Shown: in pieces, positions 46,561-59,600 of the stretch | How the letters are laid out: each line of letters opens with the position of its first letter | Numbering within the stretch: position 1 is the stretch's first letter | From: Buxus sempervirens | Lineage: Eukaryota; Streptophyta; Magnoliopsida; Buxales; Buxaceae | Assembly (NCBI GenBank): GCA_947561395.2 | Contig: OX387187.1 | Coordinates: 18,333,829-18,397,828 of the forward strand | DNA: 64,000 bases | Direction of reading: 5' to 3' | Notes under the pieces: generated by a model | Seen by the model: the letters and a program-made list of their open reading frames with translations, nothing else | Told to the model about the DNA's origin: nothing | Database searches by the model: none | Translations under genes and position numbers: made by a program

Positions 46561-47834
46561 TTGCCATTTCTTTGAAATGATTTTGGTTCGGATTGCACAC
46601 ACTTGCTCACTGTTTTGGAGTTGATTTTATCTGAACTTTTCAAATCAGGATAGAACCTGTACCTTGTGTTAAAACACTCATAACTTCGTCCTCCGAATGA
46701 ATTTTGGAGTGATTTCAAAGACATGTGAAAGATGGGATTGTCTAGTTTTTGTCCATAAAATTTCAGCAATTTTTATGAAGTGGATTTTTGATACCACTTG
46801 GTTAAAGTCGACAGGTCAGTTCAGGCTAGATTGCTGAACCTGTCACTTTGACTGAACACCATTTTCTCGTTTTAAGTTTGATTTAAGTGATTTTGATTTC
46901 TGTGTTTTCCTTTGTGAGTCTACTTTCAAATCCAATTGGTTTCAAGACTTTTTGATTTCATTTGTGTCTTGTGTGTTTGATTGACTCAGAATTACTCAAT
47001 AGCAGAATTCTGGGTTAATCTGTGATCCTCTAGGCATGTTCGGGAGGTCACACAAGTCACATTCGAATGGAGTTTGGTGTGAGGCCTATTTCATGTGAAA
47101 GATGGCACTTCATACTTCATTCATGCAAATTTTTAAAGATTTATATGGAGCCAATCTCCACAAATAGGTTTTCAAAGCTGCCCACTTGTCACTTTTATCA
47201 ACTCATAACAGCAGATTTCCAACAAGCATATTTCTTATGTTTTTAATCAGATTTACTTGGAAATTTTCCTGAGTCTTCTACTTTACATAATAGTTCAAAT
47301 GGCATAGGCCTCATTCAATTTGAATTTGATTTGAATGGTTGATGGTCGGATGGCTCCATCTTTTGTTAAATTTTCCGGATTTGTTCTAACTTGCTTGTAT
47401 TCAAGTTTCAATTTGATTTTCATTAATTGGGAATGTCCTAGAAGTGATGAATCCATAGAGCGTGTCCAGAATTTATTGGGCTACTCATATGGAAGAGTCA
47501 TACATATGTTTAGTCCTTCTTCAAGTCCTTTTAATTCTTTTAATTAGCAAGCATTTATTCGAACATGAACAATATTTGGCAACCACCTTGTGTGGATGAG
47601 TAAGGGTGCCTAATACCTTCCCCTATTCATAATCTAATCCCTTACCCATCTCTGGTTTCTTTTTATTTTTTTATTATTGTATTACTATATTAATTTAATT
47701 TTTGCCTTTGTATTGTATTTTTATTGTTTTAGTGCCCATTCACACCTAAAAGGAATGGTGGCGACTCCTCCCTCTCTCTTTAGCCCGTGTGATGATAAGG
47801 AAGTCATTAGGTTGATTTTTTCATGTCTCACAAC

Positions 47835-47852
47835 TGGCGACTCCACTAGGGA
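47835..47852 (+). promoter_or_regulatory. Primer-binding site of element G, probably tRNA-Arg
   Basis: TGGCGACTCCACTAGGGA begins two bases after the LTR end. Tat/Ogre elements are known to use an Arg-tRNA-type primer beginning TGGCGAC; assigning the exact tRNA is inference. Confidence 0.65.
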
Positions 47853-50288
47853 CTTGTGGATTTAAGCCATGTGTTGTATATTTGTTCATGCTTTTTATTC
47901 TTGAAAGGCTTGCTATTTTGTTTATTCCATTTGAGTATATTTGATGTATTTTGAAGCTGATTTGTATGCCTAGAAGAGTCATGAAGATATGGCATGTATG
48001 TGTTGCTTAATTGTGTCTAGAAATTTGTTTAGGGGAAGTCTATCTTTTAACATGATTTTGGTGTACTTTGTGATAACATGCTCTAATTTGGTTTTTTTTT
48101 ATGCCATGAGTTGAACATAAAAATGAAGAGCATGAAACCTAGGAATTTAGTGGGTATTTGTGGGGTTTTTCAAGCATGTGATCCCTAATAAACATTTCTT
48201 GTACCATATTATTAGTTGCTGGATTTTTATGCTTTGATTTGGGTATAAACAATGTAATTTGAGCATCAAAATGAAGAGCATGAAGTCTAGGAATTTAGTT
48301 GACATTTTTGAGTTTTTAAGCATGCTTTTCATGGTTTAATTGTTGTTTGTACAATATGATAACATGCTTGTGTGATAATTTTTGGGTGTGTAATAATTAT
48401 GTGCATATTTAGGTGTTTTTACTATCTTGTTTGCTTGTGTTTTTACTTTCAATATAATGTCATATTGCCTTGGCGTGAAAATGTATGCATGGCTGCGAAA
48501 AAGAGTGGCAAGGGGCTGGGATGTTGTGAGTGCACCTTATATTTCAAATGCACTTGAGCACTTTAAACTTTTTGCACAGCCTACCCATTACCTATAGGAA
48601 GTTGAACCCGAATGTGTGTAGCTTGATGCACCGAGGTCGTTACTTTGGAAAGCGAAAGTGAAAACATTCACCTTAGAACTTTGAGCTAATGATGTGATGA
48701 CATTGTGGTCATCACTAGGCTTGAGATCTAAGTTGCCAATAAGCCAAAACCCAAAAACCATATGCTTGAAGGTGAAGAAACACTTTTTCAGCTAAAGTAA
48801 ACAATTACGTTTGGGGAATTGGGTGTAATTGAGGGAAGACCGTTTGCATGTTTCACAGGCCAAGGTATAATATGAATACCATATTGAAGATAATACAAGG
48901 TGGCAAGGTAAATGCATTTTCTTAATTACCTTCACATAATGTAAAGTAAGACCCATGGTGTCCATAGACTTGGGATGAAATTATTCCCAATAAAGTCTGT
49001 ACCCTAAGATTGGTGTATCCTATAGGAGGAGTTTTTTTTACTCTTTTCAGAAGTGAGCCTACCCAAAGTCCATGTAGGAGGCAACCGAAAGTACAAAATC
49101 CATGAATATGGTGTTTGAATTTGGAGGGAACCTATGCCCTCATGAATGTTTATGTATTTTTGCAAGTATAGTGTCAAAGTCCAATTTGGGACTGTATTTA
49201 GAGTCCAAATCAAAGTGAACATTAAGTGGGAATAAAGATAACCTAAGGTGTACAAATCTGGAGAACAAATGAGTCAAAAAAGGGCTATTTCGGCACTAAC
49301 CAACAACTCAGGTCGGTAAAGCCATATAGCATTTGTATTCGATATAGATTGTCGGCAACAAGGGTTTATGTGTGTATCCGATTATTTATATCGGATACAA
49401 TAAATCATACCTTTATCTGACCTAATATGCCGGATGCATTTCAGAAATTTCCAAATTAATTCTTTATCCCAATTTTTTAAATATAAAATGCCCAAAACAT
49501 TGTAAATAACCTGTGGGCACCTCAATGGGAATATAAAAAGATAATTTCAAGGTTCAAATGATCTAGCAAAGGATTCAAATTAATCTTGAAACATAAATTC
49601 ACTCTTTCCCTCAAGATTAAAGAAGATGCATTAAAGGGGAGCCAATGTGTCATATTTCTTGATACCAATTTACCTCAAACATGTTTCAATCAAACCTTGG
49701 AAGTTGAAAACAGAGGAAATTTTACCAATCACTTCAAATTTTATGGGACACTTGGAAGCCCTAAAATATTCCAAAAAACCTTTGGTTGGTTTTTTTCGTA
49801 CCAATCAATTGAAATTTCTGTGGGACACTTGGAAGCCCTAAAATATTCCAAAAAGCCTTTGGTTGGTCTTTTTCGTACCAATCAATTCAATTTGTGTGGG
49901 ACACTTGGAAGCCCTAAAATATTCTAAAAAACCTTTGGTTGGTCTTTTTCGTACCAATCAATTGAAATTTTTGTGGGACACTTGGAAGCCCTAAAATATT
50001 CCAAAAAGCCTTTGGTTGGTCTTTTTCGTACCAATCAATTCAAATTTTTGTGGGACCTTTGGAAGCCCTAAAATATTCCAAAAATTATAAAAAAAAAACA
50101 AACAAAATAATAATAAAAAAATAAAGAAAAAAAATAAATCCAGACTTGTGTTCACCTACCTTACGTATCTACATTTATGGGTGTGTGACTAGGATTAAAC
50201 GGGAGTTGACATATTTCTTTGTTTTTCCTTATCCAGGTATAAAATACTTGCAACCATTGCTCCCGTAACCAGATCAAAAGCTCGCACA
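47853..50288 (+). other. Leader of element G between primer site and gag
   Basis: No convincing reading frame was found in about 2.4 kb. It holds an imperfect duplication ('aaatgaagagcatgaa(a/g)(c/t)ctaggaatttagt' at 48121 and 48269), a second set of TCGGATACA palindromes (49325-49440) and a ~78-bp tandem array. Long leaders, sometimes with an extra ORF, are known in Tat/Ogre elements; none is recognisable here. Confidence 0.6.
49744..50090. repeat. ~78-bp tandem array in the G leader
   Basis: About four and a half copies of GGGACACTTGGAAGCCCTAAA... followed by 'cctttggttggtctttttcgtaccaatcaatt'. The copies are nearly identical (one to four differences each), which suggests recent expansion. 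Confidence 0.9.
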
Positions 50289-51586
50289 ATGAATCCTAAA
50301 GAGAATCAAGCCACCGTCCCTGCTCAGGACTTTATGCAGCTACAAGAGCAAATGGCAGGACTGGCCAAGATGCTAGGAGACTTACTGGCGGCTCAGGCCC
50401 AACAAGCCCAAGCCCAGAACCAAGCCTACACTTCCCACCAAGCACCAATGCCTCAAACCATCATCCCGCCTCCAGCTCAACCCATACCTGAACCCATTTC
50501 TAAACCTGTCCCTGAACCTATCTTGATAAGGGAAAATACTGCCGAATCTGAGAAAGAAATGGAAAAGGAAAAAGTAAGGGAGGAAATGGAAAGAAAATTT
50601 TTGCACAAGCTAGAGAGCATCCAGGAGGAACTGAGGGAAGTAAAGGGGGTGAATAATTTCGAAGGTACAAATTTCGAAGACTTATGCATTTACCCTGATG
50701 TTTGCCTACCGGCCAAGTTCAAGTGCCCGGACTTTGACAAGTATGACGGTACTGGCTGCCCCATGAGCCATCTAAAGTTCTATTGTGGGGCCCTATGCCA
50801 ATTTGATAGGGATGATGGCATTCTGATCCAGCTATTCCAAAGAAGTTTGACAGGGGTAGCTCTGAGGTGGTTTGCCACCATAGACCATGGAAGGATCAGA
50901 AGGTGGAAGGACTTGGCCGATGCTTTTTTGGCCCAATACAAATTTAACTCGGAAATCGTGCCAGACCAGTACGACATGATAAGGATGAGCAAGGGCAAGG
51001 AGGAATCTGTGAGGTAGTATACCAAGAGGTGGAGAGAGACTGCCTTCCAAGTCAGGCCGCCTATGTTGGAGCCTGAGATGATCTTGACGTTCATAAGTAC
51101 ACTGGGGTAGCCCTTCTACAATCACTTGGTGGGTCAGACCACCACCAACTTTGCAGCCTTGGTACAAGTGGCCGACCGGATCGAGGATGGGGTCAGGTCA
51201 GGAAAAATCATTGACTACTCTACTATGGCCGGATAAAAGGATTCTTCCACTTCCTTTGCAGAGAAGAAAGGAAATGGGTTTAAAAAAAATGGAATGAGGA
51301 AAGAAGGAGAAGTTAACTTGGTACAAGCTCCTCTTCCTAAGAAACCACTCCATATCAATGTTTCTGAACCCCAGCAGGCCCAGCAGCCATATCAAACCTC
51401 GCTCAACATCAATTTCTCCCACTCCGTGCCTGCAAACCAGAAGAGGGCTTTCACTAAGGAAGAGAGGGATGCCTAGATGGCAACGAGGAGGAATAGAGTT
51501 TTCACACCCATTCCAGTGTCTCTTTCCCAGTTGTTACCAACCTTGCTGAAGGGGGAATATGTAATCCTGAAAGAGCCCAACCCAAA
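50289..51586 (+). pseudogene. Element G gag region, proximal part
   Basis: The region begins MNPKENQATVPAQDFMQLQEQMAGL, then a Gln/Ala-rich coiled-coil-like part, a Pro-rich part and a charged Glu/Lys helix. A retrotransposon gag domain follows (PDFDKYDGTGCPMSHLKFYC, then GVALRWFATID near 50850). In relatives this is the capsid precursor. It is interrupted by solo LTR H. Fossil, broken. Confidence 0.85.
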
Positions 51587-51859
51587 TGTAAAACCCCGAC
51601 CGGGATTATATCTTAATTATTAAGATTAATTATCTAAAGTGTGATTATTAGACTAATTAAGTATTTGTGTGATGAAGATGAGGTAAATGTGGATTATTCT
51701 TGAGGATTTAGAGAAATCAATTGAACTTTATGAAGGTTATTAAGGTAAGTTTAATTAATGTTATTTCTCAATTCCAATTTTCTAAGATACTCTCCAATTA
51801 GCTTAAATGAATTGGAAATCAAATTCTGAAAAATTAGACTTATGTGTACCTAGAGTAAT

Positions 51860-53345
51860 TCCCAAATATACCCATGGTACCCCAAAGTTTACCCCAGGTC
51901 CCCTCCCGGATAACACTAGTGTATACCCCAAAATACTCCCAAGAATTCTTAAAGTAACTCCTAAGAGTACCCAAGGTACCTCCCAAGTGTACCCAAATTA
52001 TCCCCTAAGAAAACTCAAAGTAACTCTTAAGAATGCCTAAGGTATCTCTCAAGTGTACCTTAAGTATCTCCTAAGAATACCCAAATAACCTCTAAAGCAT
52101 ACCCCAGGTACCCCACTTCTATACCCAAGGTACAGCCAAGTATTTCCTAAGGTACCCCCATTGTGTGCCCAAGGTATGCCCAAGTATTACCCAAGGTACC
52201 ACCCAAGTGTTACTTAAAGTACCCCCCAATTATGCCTAAGGTACCCCACTTGTATCCCTAAGGTACCCCCATTGTATGCCCAAAGTACACCAAAGTATTA
52301 CCCAAGGTACTCCCATTGTATGCCCAAAGTACACCAAAGTATTACCCAAGGTACTCCCATTGTATGCCCAAAGTACACCAAAGTATTACCCAAGGTACTC
52401 CCATTGTATACCCAAAGTACACCTAAGTATTACCCAAGGTAGTCCCATTGTATACTCAAAGTACACCCAAGGTATCCCAATGTTTCACCTAAGGTACCCT
52501 ACTTTAATTGCCTAAGGTACCCTTGTGTTTGCCTAAGGTATCCCCTTGTGATTTCCTAAGGTACCCCTGTGTTTACTTAAGGTATCCTCTTGTGTTTGCC
52601 TAATGTACCCCTGTGTTTACCTAAGGTATCCCCTGTGTTTGCCTAAGGTATCCCCACATGTATACCTAAAGTACCCCTTATATTACCTAAGGCACCTCAC
52701 TCATATTGGCTAAGGTACCCCACTGTTTTTCCCAAGGTACCCCATTCGAATACCTAAAGTACCCCCTAATTATACCTAAGGTACCTCATTTGTATTGCCT
52801 AAGGTATCTCTTTATTTTAACTAAGGTACCCTACTGTCTTACTTGAAGTACCCCTTGTTTAGCTAAGGTACATTCCCTTATACAGCAAAAGTACCCCCTT
52901 TATATAACTAAAGTACCTCCAACATACTTAAGGTACATCCCTTACATTACTTAGGGTACACCCCTTGTATTTCCTAAAGGTACTCCTTTCATATGAATAA
53001 GGTACCCCCACTGTTTTACCTAGGGTACACCCCCTATATAGCCAAAGTACCCCCTTTGTCTAACTAAAGTAACCCCTATATAAGTAAGGTAACCCCTATT
53101 GTTTTGCCTAAGGTATAACCCCTTCTACAGCTAAGGTACCCTCTCAATAACACTAAGTTACTCCCATTTCACACCAGGGTATCCCATCTTGTATAACTAA
53201 AGTACCCCAAGCACCTTTAGAGGATGCCTTTTGAAATGGCTAAGGAAAAAACCCCTTAAAACACCTGGGTACCGCTGCAAATAACACTAAGGTACCCTCT
53301 ACTTATCACAAGGTACACCCATACTTAACCCTAAAGTACCCCCTA
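51860..53345. repeat. Degenerate minisatellite of (CC)TAAGGTACCCC units in LTR H
   Basis: About 60 copies of an AAGGTACCCC-like core with 12-18-bp spacers such as 'cattgtatgccc' and 'cttgtgtttgcct'. The spacing is about 22-30 bp. A near-perfect higher-order block of roughly 48-50 bp repeats four times at 52260-52460. Frames through it give repetitive peptides that I do not call as genes. Confidence 0.9.
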
Positions 53346-54479
53346 GGGTTTTAGTTGACTAAAAGCTTTGTTTAGGGGCAGATTTGAAAGACCAAAAGCT
53401 TGGGCATATAAAAGCATGCCCTAATTTCTATTCTAAGTGTTTTTGAAAACACTTTCTCTTGTTTGGGTCATATAGAACAAGAGGGGAAGTGTGGGAGCTT
53501 GCTTGAAGCTTCAAAAGGAAGAAGAAGAAGGAGAGAAGAGCTTGAAGAGAAGTTGAGCTTCTCCATTAGCAAGTAAGTAGCAAACCCTTCAAAACAAAAT
53601 GAATTACTAAAATTCGTATTCTCTCTCTAAGGTTTGATTTATTTGAAGAAATGATCTTGCATGTTGCTATTCGCTTCTAAAATTCGTAGGTTTTGATTGT
53701 ATGATGATCTTGGTTAGTTTTCTATTGATTTGCCATGGGTTTCTAGCTCTATTGATTATGTTTCGGATTAGGGTTTGAGATTTGTGTTCTGAATGAGATT
53801 TAATATGCGAGATTTGTGTTCATGTGGATTTGGGATGTTTTATGATCACCCACTTTGATGTTGGAAAGGTTGAAAATGATTTCTATGAGTTTTGTGTTGA
53901 AAATAGTCAAAATATTTCAGAATCCCGACCTTACGATTAATCTTGAAATTTGACGATTAATCCTGAGCCAAAACCCTAAAAACAAGTCTCTGTTATCCTA
54001 CATCGCGAATCAGGATTAATCTGGGTGATTAATCCAGAGCCTTAGCGCGCGAACGTCAAAGCTTAACGCACGCGCGCCAACCTGTGTATTGCCTCAGTGC
54101 GCGAACGTCAACCTTCAACGCCCGAACCTTGAACCTCAACGCGCGAACGTCGCCTAGCCTATTACTTCAGCGCGCGCGCGTCCAACCTTAACGTCCGCGT
54201 GTTGAACCTTATTTTTGAGAACTCTTCACCCTTTTTCTCTCCAACCCTTTCCCAAAATTCTACACCCTTGTAGATCTGTCTAGAAAAATTCTACACCGAA
54301 AAGTCAACGTTTTTATCCAGACTTAGAATACTTTCGAGGTCCAAAACTTTTTGTCTCGGAATCCATTGATTTTTGGTAGGATGACTTATTTGAGAATTCT
54401 AAGACTACTCCACTCATCCAAAATGTATTTTGAGGATTTTATGGTATTCGTTTTGATTGATTTTGGATTTCATGAACCG

Positions 54480-54700
54480 AGGCGGTGTAGAAGTACTCCG
54501 CTTGGCCTTGATTCATCGGGCAGCGTAGAAGTACTCCACTTAGCCTTGATTCATCGGGCAGCGAAGAAGTATTCCACTTGGATTTGATGCGTCAGCGGTG
54601 TAGAAGTACTCCACTTGACCTTGATTTTGTCGGCAGTGTAGAAGTACTCCACTGGGCCTTGATTCGTCGGCAGTGTTGAAATACTCCGCTTGGCCTTAAT
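54480..54700. repeat. ~44-bp tandem array in LTR H
   Basis: Five to six copies of GTAGAAGTACTCCACTTGGC followed by 'cttgattcatcgggcagc'. A second short array of ~50 bp ('gatatttgacttggaatggttgatttgatttcatgaattaccc') follows at 54725-54845. Confidence 0.85.
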
Positions 54701-55464
54701 CTTGGACAGCAATCATTAATCTGATTTGGGCATTTGACTTGGAATTGTTGATTTGATTTCATGAATTACCCAATTGAGATATTTGACTTGGAATGGTTGA
54801 TTTGATTTCATGAATTACCCGATTGAGATATTTGACTTGGAATTACACTTTATATCTGTTTGAGATGTTTTGGTTTATTATTTTATTATCTTATACTTGT
54901 GAATATTATCATGATGTTACAAAATTGCATAAACTGTTTCTTTGCATGCATGTTTGCTGCTTACTGGGACTTTAAGTCTCACGCGTGTTTTGTTTTCCCG
55001 GATTTGTTTTCAGATCCGCTTGGTGAGCCACGTACCGGGGCAGATATAGAGGGTGAGCTTTAGTTCAGGCCAGAGGACTGCTACCACCCATAGTAGGGTT
55101 CTTTTTATGATGATGTATTTTGTCTTGGGAATTGTATATGGGATGCAAATGTTATTTTTGGACTCATACTCTTGGGAGATATCTTTTGTACATGTCAGTA
55201 TATTTTGGAGAGAACTTATGAATGGTTAGTTGCCTTAGTTGTATTTTGTTCATATATATATATCAGTTATTTGGAGATCATAGTACAGATGATATTTTGA
55301 TTAGATGGAAAATTTTATTCCATGCTTCTTTAGTCATGCACTCTGATGATTACAATGTAATTGCCCAGGATTGATTGTGTCAATCAGGTTCTATTGGGCC
55401 CATAGGTAGGTCTCAGGTACAGGTTGGTGCTGTGATAAGGCAGACTCGGATCTAGGGCGCTACA

Positions 55465-55703
55465 CAAAATGCATCTAAGGGGAGGAATTTTGATCCGGCA
55501 GTCACTTGTAACTTTCACATGGGTGCACCTGGGCACTCTACGGATAGTTGTTGGGTGTTGAAGCATGTGGTTCAGGATCTGTTGGACTAGAAAGCCCTAT
55601 CCTTCAATACTGCCGGGCCTACCTAGTCGGGAAGTGACATTGGACAAAATCCGCTGCCTTATCACAATGGGGCAGGCCCGTCCAACTCAGTTGCAGCCAT
55701 CTC
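55465..55703 (+). pseudogene. Element G gag distal piece with a zinc-knuckle-like segment
   Basis: After solo LTR H the reading resumes with ASKGRNFDPAVTCNFHMGAP and GHSTDSCWVLKHVVQDL. The C..H.GAPGH....C pattern is typical of Tat-lineage elements. It is cut by solo LTR I. Fossil. Confidence 0.7.
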
Positions 55704-58064
55704 TGTAACGCCCGAACCCGGGTCAGAGCAAAGCGGCACCCAACCCGAACCCGGTTCGCTACTGTAACAACCCGAATTCAGTTCAACAACCAAATCCGAG
55801 ATGTTACTGGCCCATATCAAAATAATCATCAAGAATATACCAGACTAAAGAAATAAGAATCCATTCAATTAAGTAACTATCAGAGTGCAGAACAAGTATG
55901 TGCGGAAGTGTAGTCTAAAATCCTCAAGAACCAATATAGTTAACCATCAACATTAATGTTAAGTCTGGTAAAAATAAAAGGTCACTAATCTCTCATCTCT
56001 CTAGTACATCAAACCAAATGAATAATATTCTAATCAAAATAACTAAGTCTATATCAATCCTCCACCTCAGACAATATCCGGATAATAGAAATCCTCCGGC
56101 GAATACTCAGTTACCTCTCCCTGGAAATCACTATGATCCCCCTCTCGCGTATTAGCTGAAAAATGAAATAAAAGTAGGGTGAGATACGAATATCCCAGTA
56201 GGTAACACATGCATGTTTAAACAGTTCATATAAGTAAAATAACAGTTCATATACGATTAAGCAATATCGACTAAGCGAGCTAGTATAACATTCGTATCGA
56301 TCATGAATACAAAACAGTATAGTTCAACAGTTCTAAATATGATTTTCAGCAAGTTCCATGACAGGAATTCAATATCAGAATCAATAACATAATCCATACT
56401 ATGATAGGATGCACTAAACAGTCACATCCGACCAATATCTCAATTATATGCCTCCAGCATGTATACAATAGTAATAACAAGTGTTTGTGATTTTAGTGTC
56501 ATTGTAGGACTCACAAAGATAGATAAACCTTTTGAGATGACTCTCGACCAATCGCTATACCACCGTGCGTCTTAGGAGCAATGCTACTAATGATACTCAA
56601 GTCACATGCAGCGCAGCTTAGACAAGAGTCGTAGTCACTGACTTATTGCACACGTACCCATCATAGTTGGCATGTACCACCAGCATGCAGCACCAGAATC
56701 AATACATGGAGATGGTCACTTATCCACATGTACAGGGAATCACCAACGGCTCACCGGAGTGTCCATCTAGACATAGGACCTTCCCAAACAAACTAACTTG
56801 CAAAGGAAGCGCGTCGCACAAGGGATAAACTCAACCCAAATGACATATCCCTCAGCTATCTAGCCACAACTATGGATCCATAACCAGCTATGCCCACTAG
56901 ACTCCAAAATTCCCTAAAATATAATATTTCTATAAGGGTTGGTGCCTAACGGCATATAAAGGTTAAATCTGTCAATTACTTCAATATTCGGGTTATCTGA
57001 GTTCTGAATTTACTTTATCTAATTATCTGGTTTATAGTGTAATTTAGAGATGTTTTGGAATTTAAGTAATAGCCAAGTGTTCCAAAAACTAGATTTCACA
57101 GTTTTAAACAAAGTTTGGCAACTAGTGTCCTAAATATCTTCCTAATTTATTTTTCTATAAAACAAGGAATTAGATAAATTATTTTGGTCTTAAAACATCT
57201 TAATTAATGATTAAAATTGACTAAAAATAGTTTGGAATTGAATAAGGTTCGAAATTATGTAAATCTGAAATTTCTGCACAGAGTGCCTAGGATCGCCCTG
57301 GCGGTGTAAGGTCAGCGGTAGTACAAATTAGATCGCCGACGATAAGTTTTCACGTGATCTTGAGCGGTCTAAAATTTTTAACTAGCGTCGAGGATCTCCG
57401 AGCACAGTCGAGGTCGGCGGTCACTCAAAATCGAACAGTAACAGTTTAAAAAAGTGATTTTTCTCGTCCAATATCATTCTAACATACATATAACATTGTT
57501 ATCAAACTAAATACATCAATATATCATATAAAAACATGCTTTGGAGATTAAACGAATGTAAATACAAAACAAATGAAAACCAGTGTCACCTACCTCTGTT
57601 TACGATTGTTTCTCCTTCTCTTCTCTAAACAACTATGATCACTATCACCCAGCAATACTCTGGAAGATGAAGAGCACAAGACCAAGTCCTCTCTTCCTCT
57701 TTCTTCTTCTTCTTCTCTTCCCCAGGAGTTCTCGGTCGTTCACGTTTGTCTCTTGCGACTGTCGAATACCAACAAGAATACCAAACGTATACGATTAGGG
57801 TATTAAGCTATTATTTATATCCCTTGATCCCATGTAGCTCACTTACAAACTTTCCTATACACACTGCCCAATCAGAACACACCAACTTAAAATATGAATC
57901 ATACCTCGATATCTCATGATCGGACGGTCGGATCTACGTCCAACTCTAGATCTCCACTTATTATATCATCCCCTACATAAATAAAATATTTCCATCAATT
58001 AAAATTCCCAAAGATATTATTTATTAATTTATTTTATTATTTAAGGAAAATTCGGGGTTTTACA
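55704..58064 (-). mobile_element. Solo LTR I, Tekay-like type
   Basis: TGTAACGCCCGAACCCGGG...TCGGGGTTTTACA, 2361 bp, with the perfect TSD ATCTC (55699-55703 and 58065-58069). It is the cleanest reference copy of this LTR type in the window. L has the same net length and F is a shorter close relative. A minus-strand TATA-like GATATAAATAATAG lies near 57808-57821. The CpG cluster is at about 57280-57425. Confidence 0.92.
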
Positions 58065-59600
58065 ATCTCCTCCATGAGAAGAACCTTTGACCCCTCTCAA
58101 CTGATCGCTCCCATAGGGACTTCGGTTAAGGTTCATTTTTTCCAAGAGAAAGAGGAGGATGAAGTCAATGTCATCTCCAGGAAGAACGATTGTGCCGCTG
58201 AGGATATTAGCTCCTCTCTGACTGGATCTCCTCCTTCATGGCCCAGATGAACACTGCAAGGCCACCCTTGGTCATCAATTGCAATTCACACACTTTTTCT
58301 CCATTCCAGCCATCAAAGACTCCCTTGGTCATCCACTATGACCCCACCATTGCATCCATTACTTCTTTTGTTCCAAAAACTCCCAAGCATCTTCCACCGC
58401 TGGTTGTAAATGTTCCTCTTGTTTATAATGTTCATAAACCGGCCCCTGCATCCTGGTCAAAACTCCAACCGTTGGTGATCAACGTCCCTAAACTTTCCTA
58501 TTTTGAGTCGGCTGTACCATGGAATTACAACGAGGGGGTCACGACTACGGTTCCAATGGTCAAGAACTAGAACCAGGAGGAGGTGAACCTCATGACGAGG
58601 TCAGGGAGATGTGTAGGAGGAGAAGAAAAAGAAAAAGAACTAGAAGTGAATAAGGAAAGAAAAGAAGTAGAAGAGAAGAAAAAAATGAAAGGAAAAACAA
58701 AAATAGGAGAGGACACCCCCCAGGATGCAGAAAATGAGGCAGCAGATCTCATTAAAATAATAAAAAAGAGTGAATTTAATATTGTCGAACAGTTGAATAA
58801 GGTCCCTGCCCAGATTTCAATACTGGGACTTTTGCTGAATTCTGAAAAGCACAGGGAAATGAAATAAGCCCTGGTGGGTGTTACCATGTTGACCCTTTGC
58901 ATATTATTGTGTTTTGTAAGGGCAGTATGGTGGCACGGGTTTTAATTGACAATGGGTCGGCTTTAAATGTCTGCCCGTTAATCACTTTTGCCAAACTTGG
59001 TCTGGATCAATCCAAGACCAAGTAAAATGGGAGGATTGTGAGGGCTTTTGATAGCTCTAAGACACACTCAGTAGGGGAGATTGAACTGCCGGTCACCATT
59101 GGACCGAATATCTTTAACATCACATTTGAAGTGATGGATATCCCAGCAGCTTTCAATCTGCTCCTAGGGAGGCCGTGGATACACTCTGCAAGGGCAATAT
59201 CATCCACTCTTCACCAAAAGGTGAAGTACACAAGAGGACAAAGGGTGACAACGGTCCTAGCTAAGAATTTAATACCTCCCATAGTGTCACCTGACGTACC
59301 CTTTATTAATGTTGATTTAACTGTCGACAAAATTGCATTCCACTCGTTTCAGTTCAAAACGCTCAATTTCATACCTGGGGGTGTGAGAAAAAAGAAGAGA
59401 ACATGACTACTGCTGAGAGGATGGTAAAGAAAGTGATGAAAAAATATCACTTCCACCCAGGGAAAGGTATGGGAATAAATTTTCAAGGAAGATTAGAGCT
59501 GATAAGGGCAAAGAAACTGGTCCCTAAGCCAGAACTGGGAATGAAACCAGGAAAATGGAGAAGGTAGAAGCAGACAGAAGAAGGAAACAGAGAAAGAAAA
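58065..59600 (+). pseudogene. Element G: proline-rich segment, protease and G-patch
   Basis: Parts in order: a segment with repeated PLVI(N/H) phrases (about 58240-58560); a Glu/Lys-rich charged stretch (58600-58720); a KVPAQISILGLLLNSEKHRE block typical of this lineage; a retropepsin-like protease (about 58880-59230, with LIDNGSALN and LLGRPWIHSA); and a G-patch (about 59405-59575, HPGKGMGINFQGRLELI). The G-patch after the protease is a lineage hallmark, and its role is uncertain. LINE B interrupts the element before RT. Fossil, broken. Confidence 0.8.

Larger units (their letters stand above)
45127..47832 (+). repeat. 5' LTR of element G
   Basis: TGTAGACACC...ATGTCTCACA, 2706 bp, ending two bases before the primer site. 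It contains a palindrome array (45205-45345), a TATA-like box (45509-45518), a ~165-bp tandem array (46065-46560) and, near its 3' end, GGTGGCGACTCCTCC, the block also found near the ends of LTRs K, J, S and D. Confidence 0.8.
51587..55464 (+). mobile_element. Solo LTR H, Tekay-like type, with minisatellite
   Basis: TGTAAAACCCCGACC...GGGCGCTACA, 3878 bp, flanked by CCAAA (51582-51586) and CAAAA (55465-55469), a TSD with one mismatch. The reading of gag resumes directly after it. It is plus-oriented like E, with a comparable 3' part ('gccacgtaccggggcagatatagaggg', near 55030). Its size is inflated by a ~1.5-kb GGTACC minisatellite and a 44-bp array. A CG-rich AACGCGCGAACGTC cluster lies at 54040-54200. 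Confidence 0.8.

Noticed and set aside
52276-52515. Repetitive Lys/Val/Tyr/Pro-rich frame
   Set aside because: Translation of the GGTACC minisatellite in LTR H.
58238-58570. Proline-rich 110-codon protein as a host gene
   Set aside because: The repeated PLVIN phrases and its place between gag and protease of element G mark it as part of that fossil.
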